The notes below the pieces were generated by a model. That model was not told where the DNA came from. It was given only the letters and a program-made list of their open reading frames with translations, and did no database searches. From Ferrimonas sp048263965 (lineage in GTDB: Bacteria; Pseudomonadota; Gammaproteobacteria; Enterobacterales; Shewanellaceae): 64,000 nucleotides of DNA. This document shows, piece by piece, positions 35,781-44,303 of this stretch. Made by a program: the position numbers and the translations under genes. The DNA lies in the NCBI RefSeq assembly GCF_048263965.1, contig NZ_JBLXDO010000022.1, forward strand, positions 1 to 64,000, in the 5' to 3' direction. Position 1 is the stretch's first letter. Each line of letters starts with the position of its first letter.

Positions 35781-35789
35781 TGCTAGAAT
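35781..35789 (+). promoter_or_regulatory. Extended -10 promoter, probable gltX promoter
   Basis: TGC-TAGAAT is an extended -10 element with a weak -35 upstream (GGTTTC, 16 bases away). The rest of the 320-base gap between tRNA-Val and gltX holds no gene that I can see. Confidence 0.5.
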
Positions 35790-35851
35790 AGTGCGATTTT
35801 CTTCCTGTCTCTATAGGCAGGACCACTGAATGAAAGATTCTAGAGAAGGTT

Positions 35852-37255
35852 ATGACTGTTAAAACGCGTTTTGCACCCAGCCCCACGGGATACCTGCACG
35901 TTGGTGGTGCCCGTACTGCCCTCTACTCTTGGCTCTATGCCCGTAACATGGGTGGCGAGTTTGTACTGCGCATTGAGGATACTGACCTGGAGCGTTCCAC
36001 CCAGGAAGCCATCGATGCCATCATGGAGGGCATGCAGTGGTTGGGCTTGAACTGGGAAGAGGGCCCTTACTACCAGACCAAGCGTTTTGACCGTTACAAC
36101 CAGCTCATCGATCAACTGATCGAAGAGGGCAAAGCCTACAAGTGCTACTGCACCCGTGAGCGCCTGGATGAGCTGCGTGAAACTCAGATGGCCAACGGTG
36201 AGAAGCCGCGTTACGACGGCACCTGTCGCGACGGCGCCGATCAGGATGCCCCTTTTGTTATCCGCTTCCGCAACCCTGTCGAAGGTACCGTGGCATTTGA
36301 TGACCACGTTCGTGGCCGCATCGAAATTGCCAACAACGAACTGGACGACCTGATCATTCGCCGCACCGATGGCTCTCCTACCTACAACTTCTGTGTTGTA
36401 GTTGATGATTGGGACATGGGCATCTCCCACGTGGTGCGTGGCGAAGACCACATCAACAACACCCCCCGTCAGATCAACATCTATAAGGCGCTGGGTGCAC
36501 CGGTTCCCGAGTTCGCCCACGTTTCCATGATCCTGGGTGATGACGGTGCCAAGCTGTCTAAGCGTCATGGTGCCGTGAGTGTGATGCAGTACCGCGATGA
36601 CGGTTACCTGCCTGAAGCCCTGCTCAACTACCTGGTTCGTCTGGGCTGGTCCCATGGTGACCAGGAGATCTTCACCCGCCAGGAGATGATCGATCTGTTC
36701 AGCCTGGACGCCATCAACAAGTCCGCTTCTGCGTTCAACACTGAGAAGCTGTTGTGGCTCAACCAGCACTACATGAAGAGCATGGACCCCGCTTATGTCG
36801 CAGAGCACCTTCAGTGGCACATGCAGGATCAGCAGATCAATCTGGAGAATGGTCCTGCCCTTGAGCAGCTGATCACTGTGATGGCCGAGCGCTGTCAGAC
36901 TCTGAAAGAGCTGGCCGCCTCCAGCCGCTACTTCTATGAAGACTTTGAAGAGTTCGATGCCACCGCAGCCAAGAAGCACCTGCGCCCGGTAGCCCAGCAG
37001 CCCCTGGAGCTGGTGAAAGCCAAACTGGAAGCGTTGGAAGACTGGAATGCAGAAGCCATCCATCAGGCCATTCAGGACACCGCGTCTGAACTGGAGCTGG
37101 GCATGGGTAAAGTAGGCATGCCTCTGCGTGTTGCCGTGACCGGCGCCGGCCAGTCACCAGGCCTGGATCAGACCCTGTTGTTGATAGGTCGTACAAGGTC
37201 TGTGGCCAGAATCACCAAGGCGGTTGAATTTGTAGCAAACAGAGCTAATTCCTGA
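35852..37255 (+). CDS. gltX: Glutamyl-tRNA synthetase
   Basis: A class I synthetase of 467 residues, charging tRNA-Glu. The HIGH-like motif is in SPTGYLHVGGAR and the KMSKS-like motif is KLSKRHG. AGAAGG precedes the ATG. The codons are more strongly biased than in most neighbours, fitting a highly expressed gene. Flanked by tRNA-Val upstream and tRNA-Ala downstream, as in Shewanella and Vibrio relatives. Confidence 0.98.
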   Translation: MTVKTRFAPSPTGYLHVGGARTALYSWLYARNMGGEFVLRIEDTDLERSTQEAIDAIMEGMQWLGLNWEEGPYYQTKRFDRYNQLIDQLIEEGKAYKCYCTRERLDELRETQMANGEKPRYDGTCRDGADQDAPFVIRFRNPVEGTVAFDDHVRGRIEIANNELDDLIIRRTDGSPTYNFCVVVDDWDMGISHVVRGEDHINNTPRQINIYKALGAPVPEFAHVSMILGDDGAKLSKRHGAVSVMQYRDDGYLPEALLNYLVRLGWSHGDQEIFTRQEMIDLFSLDAINKSASAFNTEKLLWLNQHYMKSMDPAYVAEHLQWHMQDQQINLENGPALEQLITVMAERCQTLKELAASSRYFYEDFEEFDATAAKKHLRPVAQQPLELVKAKLEALEDWNAEAIHQAIQDTASELELGMGKVGMPLRVAVTGAGQSPGLDQTLLLIGRTRSVARITKAVEFVANRANS

Positions 37256-37263
37256 AAAACCGG

Positions 37264-37292
37264 TTGACACATTTTGGGGGCGTCCATACAAT
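37264..37292 (+). promoter_or_regulatory. Sigma-70 promoter of the tRNA-Ala genes
   Basis: TTGACA-N17-TACAAT, followed by a GC-rich discriminator, 47 bases before the first tRNA-Ala. Confidence 0.85.
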
Positions 37293-37338
37293 GCGCCTCG
37301 CACTCAGGGAATGCTTCCCGGGATGTGCAGCCAAGCTT

Positions 37339-37414
<76 letters not shown>

Positions 37415-37514
37415 NNNNNNNNNNNNNNNNNNNNNNNNNNNNNNNNNNNNNNNNNNNNNNNNNNNNNNNNNNNNNNNNNNNNNNNNNNNNNNNNNNNNNN
37501 NNNNNNNNNNNNNN
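37415..37514. other. Assembly gap of 100 N
   Basis: Exactly 100 undetermined bases bounded on both sides by complete identical tRNA-Ala genes. The round number suggests a scaffold placeholder and not a measured length. Further tRNA copies may be missing. Confidence 0.98.
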
Positions 37515-37590
<76 letters not shown>

Positions 37591-37595
37591 AACAG

Positions 37596-37620
37596 AAAGC
37601 CACCTACGGGTGGCTTTTGT
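37596..37620 (+). terminator. Terminator of the tRNA-Ala genes
   Basis: AAAGCCACC-TAC-GGGTGGCTTTT. Confidence 0.8.
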
Positions 37621-37721
37621 CGTTTTTGGATTTCAGAAAGCGTGCCGGCAAGTCTCACCTTTACGGTGTGTATCATCCAGTAAGCCACCTTCCGATGGCT
37701 GTTCACCTCAGCTTATGCTCT

Positions 37722-38330
37722 TTATTCCGCACCCTTGGCATGTCTCTCAAAGTAGGGCTGCAGAAAGTCTGCAATGCTGTCCTGGGCTTTTCTGTTCGGA
37801 TGGATACCATCTCGCTGCATCAGGTGAGGGTAGGGGGCAATTTCGGTCATGAAGAAAGGGATCAGGGGAACCTGATACTGATGGCTGAGATCCTGAAACA
37901 CCTGCTCAAATTGGTTGGCATAACGTTGACCGTAGTTGGGCGGGACCATCACTTGAGACAACATCACGGCACTGCCGGCGGCCATCGATTGATCAAGAAT
38001 CCTGCTCAGATTCTTCTTTAACAGCGGCGGTGGGAAGCCTCTGAGGCCGTCGTTACCGCCAAGCTCAACAAAGACCCAGTCAGGCTGATGCTGCTGCAGA
38101 AGATTGGGCAGCCTCTTCAGTGCCCCTCCGGTGGTTTCACCGCTGACCGAAGCGTTAATAAGCTGAATTCCCTCCAGGTCCGTATTGAGTTTATGGACCC
38201 ACCCCTCTCGCTCGCTCATACCGTAACTGGCGCTCAGGCTGTCACCTAAGATAAGAATGGTTACACTGTTAGCGAAAACAATGGACGGAAAAAGCAGTAT
38301 AACTGTCATTAAAAAGGAACGAATTATCAT
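37722..38330 (-). CDS. tesA: Multifunctional acyl-CoA thioesterase I / lysophospholipase L1
   Basis: A periplasmic SGNH hydrolase with 202 residues from the ATG at 38330. The start gives a clean signal peptide (MIIRSFLMTVILLFPSIVFA) before the mature NSVTILIL. The four SGNH blocks are visible: GDSLSASYG (Ser), the SGETTGG glycine, GGNDGLRG (Asn) and the DGIHPN dyad (Asp/His). It is divergent from ybbA, with start codons four bases apart, as in the tesA-ybbAP locus of E. coli. Confidence 0.94.
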   Translation of the reverse strand: MIIRSFLMTVILLFPSIVFANSVTILILGDSLSASYGMSEREGWVHKLNTDLEGIQLINASVSGETTGGALKRLPNLLQQHQPDWVFVELGGNDGLRGFPPPLLKKNLSRILDQSMAAGSAVMLSQVMVPPNYGQRYANQFEQVFQDLSHQYQVPLIPFFMTEIAPYPHLMQRDGIHPNRKAQDSIADFLQPYFERHAKGAE

Positions 38331-38334
38331 AACT

Positions 38335-39021
38335 ATGCCGGATTCAAACACTACGCTAGCCATTCGAGTCCAGGGACTGGAACAGAAGGTTCCAACACTG
38401 GATGGTGAACTTCAGATCCTTCAGGGCGTTGACCTGGAAGTCAAGTCGGGCGAGTCCATCGCCGTCACCGGGCCCTCCGGGGCGGGGAAATCCACCCTGC
38501 TCGCCCTGTTGGCTGGCCTGGATATGGCCTCCTCCGGGGAGGTCTGGCTGGCAGGAGAGCCGCTGCATCAGTTGGATGAGGAGCAGAGAGCCAATCTTCG
38601 AGGCCGTAAGGTGGGGTTCATCTTCCAGTCCTTCATGCTGGTGGAAAGCCTGACTGCCCTGGAAAACGTCATGCTGCCTGTCGAGTTGGCGGGCAATACC
38701 GATGCCCGAACCCAGGCGGAGAATATGCTGCAGCGGGTAGGGCTTTCCCACCGTTTGGATCATTTTCCCAACCAGCTCTCTGGTGGCGAACAGCAGCGGG
38801 TGGCCATTGCCCGTGCTTTTGTCAGTCAACCCGATATCCTGTTTGCCGACGAGCCCACAGGGAATCTGGATCAGGCCAACAGCACTAAGGTGGAGGATCT
38901 GCTGTTTGAATTGAATCAGGAGCACCACACCACCCTGGTACTGGTGACCCATGATCTCAAGCTGGCTGAACGCTGCGCGACCCGAGTCCAGATGGTGAGC
39001 GGCAGGCTGGAGGCCCTATGA
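38335..39021 (+). CDS. ybbA: ABC transporter ATP-binding protein YbbA
   Basis: A 228-residue MacB/LolD-class ATPase: Walker A GPSGAGKS, signature LSGGEQQRVAIARAF, Walker B ILFADEPTGNLD. It pairs with the YbbP permease, whose start overlaps its stop by 4 bases. These transporters act by mechanotransmission on lipids or envelope proteins; the YbbAP-TesA set has been linked to removal of hydrophobic molecules from the membrane. The ATG at 38335 lacks a well-spaced ribosome site. Confidence 0.92.
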   Translation: MPDSNTTLAIRVQGLEQKVPTLDGELQILQGVDLEVKSGESIAVTGPSGAGKSTLLALLAGLDMASSGEVWLAGEPLHQLDEEQRANLRGRKVGFIFQSFMLVESLTALENVMLPVELAGNTDARTQAENMLQRVGLSHRLDHFPNQLSGGEQQRVAIARAFVSQPDILFADEPTGNLDQANSTKVEDLLFELNQEHHTTLVLVTHDLKLAERCATRVQMVSGRLEAL

Positions 39022-41492
39022 ACATCTTCCCCTTAGCATGGAGGCTGTTCAGGCGGGAGCTTGCCCATGGCCAGCTCAGGCTGATTGGGGCAGCATTGAT
39101 CTTGGCGGTGGCGGCGGTCACCGCCCTGGCCCTGGTCTCTGACCGTTTGCAATCCTCCATAGTGCGTCAGGCCAGCACCTTCCTGGCCGCCGATCGGGTT
39201 CTCTCCTCTCCCCAACAGGTGGACCCGGCCTGGCTTGAAGCCGCCAGGGAGGCAGGACTCCAGGTGTCCACCACTCTGGAGTTTCAGTCCATGCTCTTTT
39301 CTGAGGAGCGCTTCCAACTGGTGACGGTGAAAGCGGTGTCGCCCCAATACCCGCTTCGGGGCAGCATCGATCTGGTGGGCCAGTCTCTGACCCCTCTGCC
39401 AGAGCCCGGGGCCCTATGGCTGGACAGCCGGCTGGCAGGATGGATAGAGCAGAGCAACCTGGCTGAGATAGGGGAAGCCAGTTTCAGCCTCGATCAGGCC
39501 ATTCGTCGCCTTCCGGATGGTGGATTTAACCTGTTCGCTTCGGCGCCCGTGGTGTTGATGAACCTGTCAGACGTAGACGCCACCGGCGTCATTCAGCCTG
39601 GCAGTCGCCTTAGCTGGCGCTATCAGTTCGTCGGCAACACTGAGGCCATCAAGAGCTACGCCAAGTGGCTCAATGGCCGCCTGACTACCTCTCAGCGCTG
39701 GGTCGATGTGCGCAGCCAGGATTCACCTGTGTCCCGCGCCATTCAGCGGGCGGAACAGTTCCTGCTCCTGACCGCCTTGCTGGGCATAGCCCTGGCCTGT
39801 GCGGCCATCTCTGTCGCCACTCAGCGCTACTGCCTTCGCCATTATGATGCGGTGGCCATGCTGAAGACCCTGGGGGCGTCCCATAATCAGGTACGGGGGA
39901 TCTTTGTCACCCACCTCTCTCTGGTGACCCTGCTGGGCATCGCCATCGGTCTGATGGTGGGATTGATAGGGGCCGAGGCTCTGCTGGCCTGGTTGCCACA
40001 GGAGCTCAGCCAGGGTGAGATTTCCGTGGCGCGCCCACTGGCCCTGGGAGCGGCTACCGGCCTGGTGGCGGGCTTTGGCTTTACGCTCTACCCCCTGCTG
40101 CGCCTTCTGGCCATCCCCCCTTTGAGGGTGTTGCGAAAAGACCTGGGACCGGTGAGATGGCAGGGCTGGCTCAACGGCGTGCTCTCCGTTGCCGCCCTGG
40201 CTCTGCTGGCATACATCTACAGCGGCAACGCCATGATGACCGGTGTCCTGCTGATTGGCGGGGCTGCCCTGGCACTGTTGCTGCTGCTGGTGGCCTGGCT
40301 TCTGCTGAATTGGGGGCGTCAGTTGGGGATGCGCACCGGCACGCCTCTGCAGCTGGCCATTGCCGGGCTCAGGCGCCGTGCCCGGGATAATGCCGTGCAG
40401 CTGGTGGGTTTCTCCGTCTCTCTGGTATTGCTGCTCACCATCCTCGCCTTGCGTCAGGACATTCTGGCCGACTGGCAGAAGCAGTTGCCTCAGGGGACCC
40501 CGGACCACTTCCTGGTCAACATCAGCCTGGATGAGCTGCCGCAGATGGGCAATTTCCTTTCAAGCCGTCAGGTGGAAGCGACCGACTTCTATCCGGTGAT
40601 CCGCGGTCGTCTCTCTGCCATCAATGGTGCACAGGTGAGTCAGCCTGTGACCAAGGAGGAGGGAGAGCAGCAGCCAAGACAGGGGCCGTCCGGCATTGGC
40701 CGGGAGCTCAACCTGACCTTCAGGGACAGCTTGCCGCCAAACAACCCTGTGGTGGCGGGTAACTGGTTTGAAGGGGATGCGCGGGGAGAGGTGTCTGTGG
40801 AGTCCAGGGTGGCAGAGCGATTGGGCATTGGTCTTGGCGATCGGCTCACCTTCACCATAGATACTCAGCCGGTTGAGGTGGAGGTCACCAGTCTGCGTAA
40901 AGTGAACTGGGAAACCATGCAGCCCAACTTCTTCATGATCTTCCCCCCGGCGGATCTGGTGCGCTTCCCGGCCACCTACATCGCCAGCTTTAAGCACCCG
41001 CAGGGCGATGCCGGCCTGGTTGGCGAGCTGATACGGCAGTTTCCCACTGTGTCGGTAATCGATGTGGGATCCATCATCACTCAGCTCAGAGAGGTGATAG
41101 ACCAGGTTTCTCTGGCATTGACCCTGGTGTTGCTGGTGGTGGTCTTGGCCAGCGCCATGGTGCTCATTGCCCAGACTGAGGCAGGCATGGCCAGCCGTCG
41201 CCAGGAGTTGGCCATTATGCGTACCCTGGGGGCGGCAGGCAGTCTGCTGCGACGCGCCGTTGCCTGGGAGTTTCTGCTGCTGGGGGCGGTCGCCGGCCTG
41301 TTGGCTGTGGTGGTCACCGAGCTCACCCTGGCTCTGCTCAAGAGTCAGGTGTTCAACCTGGTGGTCAACGGACACACCCTGTGGTGGTTCCTGATCCCGG
41401 TACTGGGTGCGTTGCTTATAGGGTCCATCGGCATGTTGGCCTGCCGCCGCCTGCTGGCCAATCAGTGCGGCGCGTTGCTCAGGGGCGGTTAG
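39018..41492 (+). CDS. ybbP: ABC transporter permease YbbP
   Basis: An 824-residue FtsX/MacB-type permease with an N-terminal membrane anchor, two large periplasmic domains and two clusters of helices. One cluster follows AEQFLLLTALLGIALACAAI and the last includes SLALTLVLLVVVLASAMVLI. It starts inside the ybbA stop. A terminator follows. Confidence 0.93.
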   Translation: MNIFPLAWRLFRRELAHGQLRLIGAALILAVAAVTALALVSDRLQSSIVRQASTFLAADRVLSSPQQVDPAWLEAAREAGLQVSTTLEFQSMLFSEERFQLVTVKAVSPQYPLRGSIDLVGQSLTPLPEPGALWLDSRLAGWIEQSNLAEIGEASFSLDQAIRRLPDGGFNLFASAPVVLMNLSDVDATGVIQPGSRLSWRYQFVGNTEAIKSYAKWLNGRLTTSQRWVDVRSQDSPVSRAIQRAEQFLLLTALLGIALACAAISVATQRYCLRHYDAVAMLKTLGASHNQVRGIFVTHLSLVTLLGIAIGLMVGLIGAEALLAWLPQELSQGEISVARPLALGAATGLVAGFGFTLYPLLRLLAIPPLRVLRKDLGPVRWQGWLNGVLSVAALALLAYIYSGNAMMTGVLLIGGAALALLLLLVAWLLLNWGRQLGMRTGTPLQLAIAGLRRRARDNAVQLVGFSVSLVLLLTILALRQDILADWQKQLPQGTPDHFLVNISLDELPQMGNFLSSRQVEATDFYPVIRGRLSAINGAQVSQPVTKEEGEQQPRQGPSGIGRELNLTFRDSLPPNNPVVAGNWFEGDARGEVSVESRVAERLGIGLGDRLTFTIDTQPVEVEVTSLRKVNWETMQPNFFMIFPPADLVRFPATYIASFKHPQGDAGLVGELIRQFPTVSVIDVGSIITQLREVIDQVSLALTLVLLVVVLASAMVLIAQTEAGMASRRQELAIMRTLGAAGSLLRRAVAWEFLLLGAVAGLLAVVVTELTLALLKSQVFNLVVNGHTLWWFLIPVLGALLIGSIGMLACRRLLANQCGALLRGG

Positions 41493-41509
41493 AGAGGAAT
41501 CACAATGAA

Positions 41510-41536
41510 GAGGCCGCGGTTTACGCGGCCTTTTAC
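41510..41536 (+). terminator. Terminator of ybbAP
   Basis: AGGCCGCG-GTTTA-CGCGGCCTTTT. It lies only ten bases before the foldback repeat. Confidence 0.85.
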
Positions 41537-41544
41537 TGTCGGGT

Positions 41545-42057
41545 CTAGGGCGTGTTTATCTTTGGTGTTTAGAATTTGGCCGAGGATGACGACGACTAAT
41601 CAAGAAGTTCGATTGTAGGCTAGGTACCAACCCAACGTGGTAGCTGTGTTGCTCAGAAGTTGCCTTGAGTGATGAATCAAGGCGTGACTCTGAAGGAATG
41701 GTTATTGCCCTTCTAAAGAGTCACAACACAGAGTCAGCACTCAAGGCGACTTCCCTACGGGTTGATTAAAACGGACTTCATGCTGCGTTTGCCAATCTTG
41801 CTTTAGGCCCATAGAGCATTGATTGGCCGCCTTGCCTGAAGCCCGTTTTATTTCAACTGAGCTCGCAGATATCACGTTGTGTTGGTACGACTCTACGTCA
41901 AAATCGAACGACGAGGAGTAGTCGTTGTCAGTCCGGCCCCGAAGGGCGCTTTGCTAAGTCTAGGTATCCATTCAGTTTGGGCACAATGTCGATACATCGA
42001 GGCCTTAGTGGCTGGATGATGGCGCAAAAATATTCAGCAAAGGTCAACACGCCCTAG
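41545..42057. repeat. 513-bp foldback element with CTAG ends and nested inverted repeats
   Basis: Both ends read inward CTAGGGCGTGTT followed by similar TTTG and TG positions. Longer internal arms pair too: 41578-41650 against 41864-41938, sharing GTTCGATT and ACCAAC-x-CAACGTG. Nested inside are AAGTTGCCTTGAGTG against AAGTCGCCTTGAGTG, GTGACTCT against AGAGTCAC, and TAAAACGG-x-CTTCA against its complement. No plausible ORF exists. It looks like a non-autonomous transposon; CTAG would fit the four-base target duplications of IS5-type elements (inference). The TAG stop of the yfcH-like gene lies in its right end. Confidence 0.75.
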
Positions 42058-42959
42058 CGTCCAAGGAGGGCCTGCAGCGCCCCAGGCAGTTCCGGATAGC
42101 GGAAGTCGAATCCGTGTCTAACCAGCCGGTTGGGGAGCACACTCTGGCCCTTGAGCAGCAGGGAGGACATCTCTCCCAGGGCCAACTTCAGTGCCGTTGC
42201 CGGTACCGTCATGAAGGCGGGGCGACGCAGGGCCTGTCCCAGCGCTTTACTGAACTCCTTGTTGCTGACCGGTGTGGGCGTGGTGCCGTTATAAATTCCC
42301 TGGCAGCTGTCAGTCATCATCAGATAGCCGATCACCGCCACCAGATCATCGATGTGGATCCAGGACATGGCCTGGCTGCCATTGCCCACCGGGCCGCCGA
42401 CCCCGGCGCGAAACGCTGGAAGCATCTTCTTCAGGGCACCGCCCTCTCCCAGGACCAGTCCGATTCGCAGGACACAGACCCGGGTGCGAGGCGCCGCCTG
42501 CATTGCCAGATACTCCCAGGTGTGGCACACCCTTTGGGCGAAGTCGTTCTTGTCATAGACCAGCGGCGTATCTTCATCCATGTGACTGTCGGAGTCGGTG
42601 CCATAGATGCCGATGGCAGAGGCGCTGATGAACACCTTGGGGGGAGAATCCAGCCCCAGTATCCAGTCGCTCAGGGTCTGGGTCAGGCGCCAGCGGCTGT
42701 CGCAGATCAGGTGTTTCTGCCTGCCACTCCACCTCTTTTCTGCGATGGGTTCGCCGGCCAGGTTAATGACTGCGTCTACCCCCTGGAGCCAGGGCAGAGC
42801 TTCGATGCCCACGCATTCGGCATCAATCCCCTGTTGTTGCAGCCGTCGCCCGGACTGCTCCGGATGACGGCTGATCACAACCAGTTCGTGGGCCCCGCTC
42901 AACTGTTTCAGCAGCCTGCTGCCAACAAACCCTGTGCCGCCAGTGACAAGAATCTTCAT
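42054..42959 (-). CDS. TIGR01777-type NAD(P)-binding epimerase, YfcH-like
   Basis: A 301-residue extended SDR protein: N-terminal MKILVTGGTGFVGSRLLKQL nucleotide-binding motif, IGIYG segment, and the DUF1731 C-terminal domain (LRRPAFMTVPATALKLALGEMSSLLL then LPNRLVRHGF). The cell function of YfcH/SulA-like epimerases is poorly known. The ATG at 42959 has GAGGAGG upstream. Its stop codon is provided by the CTAG end of the foldback element, so the final residues may differ from the ancestral gene. Confidence 0.88.
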   Translation of the reverse strand: MKILVTGGTGFVGSRLLKQLSGAHELVVISRHPEQSGRRLQQQGIDAECVGIEALPWLQGVDAVINLAGEPIAEKRWSGRQKHLICDSRWRLTQTLSDWILGLDSPPKVFISASAIGIYGTDSDSHMDEDTPLVYDKNDFAQRVCHTWEYLAMQAAPRTRVCVLRIGLVLGEGGALKKMLPAFRAGVGGPVGNGSQAMSWIHIDDLVAVIGYLMMTDSCQGIYNGTTPTPVSNKEFSKALGQALRRPAFMTVPATALKLALGEMSSLLLKGQSVLPNRLVRHGFDFRYPELPGALQALLGR

Positions 42960-43063
42960 GCCTGCCTCCTCATCCAAGCCATAGGTTCGGGAGCAACGCT
43001 CCTGAATCTGTGTTACACATACAAAGTTAGCATACGATCAATTTCCACAAGGAGTTCAAACTC

Positions 43064-43762
43064 ATGCAACCTGTTGCCGTGGTCAGCGGCTGTGGTCGCC
43101 GCCTGGGCGAATACATCACCGGGCGGCTGTTGGCGCAGGGGTATCGCGTCTATGGGCAGTACCTGAGCTCCAGCCCAGCGAGCCACCCCAACCTCATTGC
43201 GTCCAGGGTGGACTTCACCGACGCCCGGCAGGTAAAGCAGTGGGCCGATGCCATCTTGTCGGATGTCGACAGGGTAGACCTTCTGCTCAACAACGCCTCC
43301 CTGTATCAACCCGACCCAGACGATGTTGCTGTGGGCGTTGAGCAGCTTACCCAGCTTCACCGCATTCACCTCCAGGCACCCTACCAGCTGGTTCAGGCGC
43401 TCAAGGGAGCCCTGGCACAGGCCTCTGGCTGCATAGTGAATCTCACCGATATCTACGTGCATCACCCCAATGCGGATTACAGCCTCTACTGCGCCACCAA
43501 GGCGGGTTTGGACAGTCTTACCCAGTCCTGGGCCAGACAGCTGGCCCCGGATGTGCGGGTAAACAGCATAGAGCCGGGGCCGATTCTGTTTCTGGACGAA
43601 CATGGGGAGGCGTATCGGCAGCAGGTGCTCAGTCGCACCCTGCTGCAGGTAGAGGGCGGTTTGGATCCCATCTGGAAGGCACTATGGATGCTGGTCAACA
43701 ACCCTTATATGACCGGTGCGCGCATCCCGGTAGATGGTGGTCGCAGCGTCGCCCAACTTTAA
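43064..43762 (+). CDS. folM: Dihydromonapterin reductase-like short-chain dehydrogenase
   Basis: A 232-residue SDR related to FolM, which reduces dihydromonapterin to tetrahydromonapterin. The N-terminal cofactor motif is SGCGRRLGEYI, in which the second G-x-G is R-R-L-G as in pteridine reductases; NNASLYQ and the catalytic Y-x3-K (YCATK) are present; the C-terminal PVDGGRSVAQL is typical. The product is the PhhA cofactor in Pseudomonas. The end overlaps the convergent HPPK-like gene by 81 bases. Confidence 0.82.
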   Translation: MQPVAVVSGCGRRLGEYITGRLLAQGYRVYGQYLSSSPASHPNLIASRVDFTDARQVKQWADAILSDVDRVDLLLNNASLYQPDPDDVAVGVEQLTQLHRIHLQAPYQLVQALKGALAQASGCIVNLTDIYVHHPNADYSLYCATKAGLDSLTQSWARQLAPDVRVNSIEPGPILFLDEHGEAYRQQVLSRTLLQVEGGLDPIWKALWMLVNNPYMTGARIPVDGGRSVAQL

Positions 43763-44206
43763 CGACCCCAGAACAATGGGCACCGTCTCACCTTCCAACG
43801 GAGTGTCGTTGAGCAACTGGTTGAGAAGGGGAAGCAGGTAATCCGGTTGAGCGGCCAACTCAGGAACCCGGTCAACGGAGAGAATGTCCAGATCCAGGGG
43901 GCGATCCTTGATGCTGCACTGAGGGTCGCTCCTGTCTCTTCCCCGCCGCTCCTCCTGCCGGTTAAAGCGGGATTTCACCTGCTTTGGCGACAATGAACTG
44001 TCAAACCAGAAGGCAAAGTTGATAAAGGGCAGGAGAGACTCCATCTCCTCAGGCTCTGTGGTGACCACACCGCTGACAGTGACCCGTTGGAACTGCTCGC
44101 ACAGCCAGGAGAGGGCTTCAGTGGCGTTCTCCTCTGGCTGGAGGTTGGCGCCAAAGCTGCAATAGTAGCGGTGCGAACCCGGGTGCTGGCTTTCAGTACT
44201 CGTCAT
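43682..44206 (-). CDS. HPPK-like 6-hydroxymethyl-dihydropterin pyrophosphokinase paralogue
   Basis: A 174-residue protein of the HPPK fold. It starts with YYCSFGANLQPEENATEAL, and has the pyrophosphokinase signature in divergent form (KDRPLDLDILSVD, with the two Asp that bind Mg). The canonical GPR-TLDLDI is altered and the preceding loop RRGRDRSDPQC is unusual. The main folK gene is probably elsewhere, next to pcnB as in relatives, so this looks like a specialised copy. The final 27 residues are encoded antisense to folM. AGGAGAGAGG precedes the ATG. Confidence 0.75.
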   Translation of the reverse strand: MTSTESQHPGSHRYYCSFGANLQPEENATEALSWLCEQFQRVTVSGVVTTEPEEMESLLPFINFAFWFDSSLSPKQVKSRFNRQEERRGRDRSDPQCSIKDRPLDLDILSVDRVPELAAQPDYLLPLLNQLLNDTPLEGETVPIVLGSLKLGDAATTIYRDARTGHIRVVDQHP

Positions 44207-44303
44207 CCTCTCTCCTTGGTGACTCCATAGCCTGTCAATCGAGCGTTATCTATTTAAGATAACAAGATATACTGTGTTCTTCTCATCCAGACAACGGATT
44301 ACT

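Noticed and set aside
41545..42057. A degenerate transposase inside the foldback element
   Set aside because: All six frames are broken by many stops, and no DDE-type motif could be read.
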